This document shows, one piece after another, positions 5,173 through 6,406 of a stretch of DNA of 6,406 nucleotides (position 1 is the stretch's first letter; each line of letters starts with the position of its first letter). The position numbers and the translations under genes were made by a program. The DNA is from Collinsella sp. (GTDB lineage Bacteria; Actinomycetota; Coriobacteriia; Coriobacteriales; Coriobacteriaceae): positions 1 through 6,406 of the forward strand of contig JAIJJM010000126.1 of assembly GCA_022728415.1 (NCBI GenBank), read 5' to 3'. The notes under the pieces are model-generated. The model saw only the letters and a program-made list of their open reading frames with translations. It was not told where the DNA came from and did no database searches.

Positions 5173-6027
5173 TTACGCTTTAAGCGTAAGCACCGCACCG
5201 AAGGCGGTCGGGCCGCAATGGCTCGAGATGACGCCGCCGACCTGAGTCCAGGTAACGTCCTTAAAGCCCAGATCGTGCGCATAGACTTCCATGTCGTCGC
5301 GCAGCTCCTCGGAAAGGCCCACCGAATACGCCAGGCCAATGTGCGAGTAGTCAATCTCGCCCTTCGCAACCATGTGGTCAATAAAGGCACGAGCGCATTT
5401 GAGCATAGAGCCGCGGAACTTCTTGGTTGCCACGAACTTGCCGCCCGTCACCTCAATGCAGGGCTTAAGCTTGAGCAGATGGGCGCCTAGGAACGCGACG
5501 TTGGACAAGCGACCGCCTGCCTTAAGGAAGGCAAGGTCGGTAGGAACAAAGCCCAACAGCACGCGGTCCATCACCGAATTGGTGAAGTCGAAAATTTCGT
5601 CAACGGTGGCATCGGGGTGAGCCTCGATGTATTTCGCGGTCTCGACGACAACGAGTGACTGGCCTACCGAGACAAAGCGTGTGTCCATGGAGTAGACGTA
5701 ATCGCGACCCTTGGCGGCGATCTTCGAGGACTGATGCGAACAGGTCGTAGCCTCGGAATATGCAAGATGCAAAATGGTCGCGTCGGGCTGCTCAGCATGA
5801 ATGCGGTCATACACGCGAGAAAAATCTGCCGGCGCACAACCGCTGGTCTTGGGCATCACGCCAAACTCGTTGCAACGCGAATAAATCTCGAGCGGATCGA
5901 TCGAACAGTCCTCGACGGTCTCGTCACTAATCGTGACATGCATGGGCACGCGCACGATGCCGTAGCGCTCGCAGAGCTCCGGTGTCACATCCGACCCAGA
6001 CTCAACCACGATTACGTACTTGCCCAT
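5173..6027 (-). CDS. DegV-family fatty-acid-binding protein
   Basis: DegV proteins are cytoplasmic two-domain lipid binders. The characterised FakB members present exogenous fatty acids to the kinase FakA for phosphorylation and phospholipid synthesis. The fold markers are all present: MGKYVIVVESGSD at the start, the lipid-head region TSGCAP at 61-66 (TSQPS in many relatives), YSEATTCS at 90-97, the GGRLS motif at 171-175 followed by KLKPCIEVTGG, and HCGPTAFG at 270-277 close to the C-terminus. Length is 284 residues, normal for the family. I chose ATG 6027 because family homology starts exactly there; the frame extends to 6105 but the extra residues do not resemble DegV and may be leader sequence. 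The RBS is weak at this start (GATAAG). The gene has its own leader and promoter to the right. No FakA-like kinase is visible in this window, so a role in fatty-acid import is inference. Confidence 0.9.
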   Translation of the reverse strand: MGKYVIVVESGSDVTPELCERYGIVRVPMHVTISDETVEDCSIDPLEIYSRCNEFGVMPKTSGCAPADFSRVYDRIHAEQPDATILHLAYSEATTCSHQSSKIAAKGRDYVYSMDTRFVSVGQSLVVVETAKYIEAHPDATVDEIFDFTNSVMDRVLLGFVPTDLAFLKAGGRLSNVAFLGAHLLKLKPCIEVTGGKFVATKKFRGSMLKCARAFIDHMVAKGEIDYSHIGLAYSVGLSEELRDDMEVYAHDLGFKDVTWTQVGGVISSHCGPTAFGAVLTLKA

Positions 6028-6113
6028 TCTTATCACGACCCATCTCGACATTGGCTTTTTAATATGTGGCGCACGTCCGCCATCCTGCTGCAGAACTGCC
6101 CTCAAGCGCCAAA

Positions 6114-6152
6114 GAGACGCCGCCCCTTGTGTACAACAAAGGACAGCGTCTC
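6114..6152. other. Imperfect hairpin in the degV leader
   Basis: GAGACGC (6114-6120) and GCGTCTC (6146-6152) are perfect 7-bp arms. Inside, CCTT (6125-6128) can pair with AAGG (6139-6142). On the minus strand the stem is followed by TTTGG, a short U-run. It could be a leftover terminator of an upstream transcript or an attenuator in the degV leader. I do not recognise a known riboswitch. Confidence 0.45.
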
Positions 6153-6217
6153 CCTGGAAAAACTCCGTGCTTAGCTAAGATTCTACACGGTTTACTACAG
6201 AGTGTTACTTACTCCGC

Positions 6218-6247
6218 AAACGGTAGCTATATGCGATAAACGGTAGC
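6218..6247. repeat. Direct repeat AAACGGTAGC x2, spaced 20 bp
   Basis: AAACGGTAGC occurs at 6218-6227 and again at 6238-6247, so the start-to-start distance is 20 bp, close to two helical turns. On the minus strand the pair brackets a candidate promoter for degV: TTGTTG (-35), 17 nt, CATATA (-10). This arrangement fits a cooperative regulator site, but the regulator is not known. The rest of 6248-6360 shows no gene that I can support. Confidence 0.5.
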
Positions 6248-6367
6248 CACCAACAAAGTGCCCCATGCGCCCAACCCATTAGGAGAGTTCCGCCTTAAGG
6301 GTGACTCCGAAGGACCCCACCTGGCCGGATTTGGGTTATTTTCCAAAACATCCCGCAGGACGCGAGA

Positions 6368-6400
6368 AGCCCCCGCCGCACGTAGTGCGCAGCGGGGGCT
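6368..6400. terminator. Strong GC-rich hairpin at the right edge
   Basis: AGCCCCCGC (6368-6376) pairs perfectly with GCGGGGGCT (6392-6400), and inside it CGCAC (6377-6381) pairs with GTGCG (6385-6389) around a GTA loop. The likeliest role is terminator of a minus-strand gene lying just beyond the window. The U-run is poor on both strands, and the neighbour cannot be seen. Confidence 0.55.
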
Positions 6401-6406
6401 CCTTCA

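Noticed and set aside
6301..6406. Possible gene start at GTG 6301, open to the window edge
   Set aside because: The only AAGG is directly against the GTG with no spacing, the frame runs through the strong hairpin at 6368-6400, and the residues do not resemble a known protein start.

Overview
The window looks like a stretch of actinobacterial gut-anaerobe chromosome. The GC-rich core genes, the pyruvate formate-lyase activase and the DegV protein together suggest class Coriobacteriia, possibly a Collinsella-like genome. That assignment is inference from gene content and codon style, not a database result.

Layout. Positions 1-557 (+) hold the 3' part of homoserine kinase (thrB). It is followed by an unusual 101-nt near-continuous hairpin (589-689). 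Positions 690-1560 (+) are AT-richer accessory DNA: a palindromic operator-like site and promoter, a small secreted protein whose natural start is followed at once by an in-frame TGA, a 34-residue single-pass membrane microprotein, a 23-bp tandem repeat and an intrinsic terminator. Positions 1705-2611 (-) hold what appears to be a decayed toxin-antitoxin-like locus: an XRE-type protein interrupted by a TAA inside its HTH domain, preceded by a fragment resembling the C-terminus of a DUF3990-type protein.

Positions 2616-6027 (-) return to conserved genes: ysxC/engB (ribosome-assembly GTPase) with its own weak terminator, mtnN (MTA/SAH nucleosidase), pflA (glycyl-radical activase) and a DegV-family lipid-binding protein. 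Positions 6028-6406 hold the degV leader and promoter region, a 20-bp-spaced direct repeat and a strong GC-rich hairpin at the window edge.

How the genes relate. pflA, mtnN and ysxC are co-directional. PflA releases 5'-deoxyadenosine when it cleaves SAM, and MtnN-type enzymes can cleave that inhibitory product, so the neighbourhood makes metabolic sense. The 560-2611 stretch looks like an insertion hotspot between thrB and ysxC. Both of its larger genes carry a premature in-frame stop that a single C-to-T change could explain, so the cargo appears to be decaying here.
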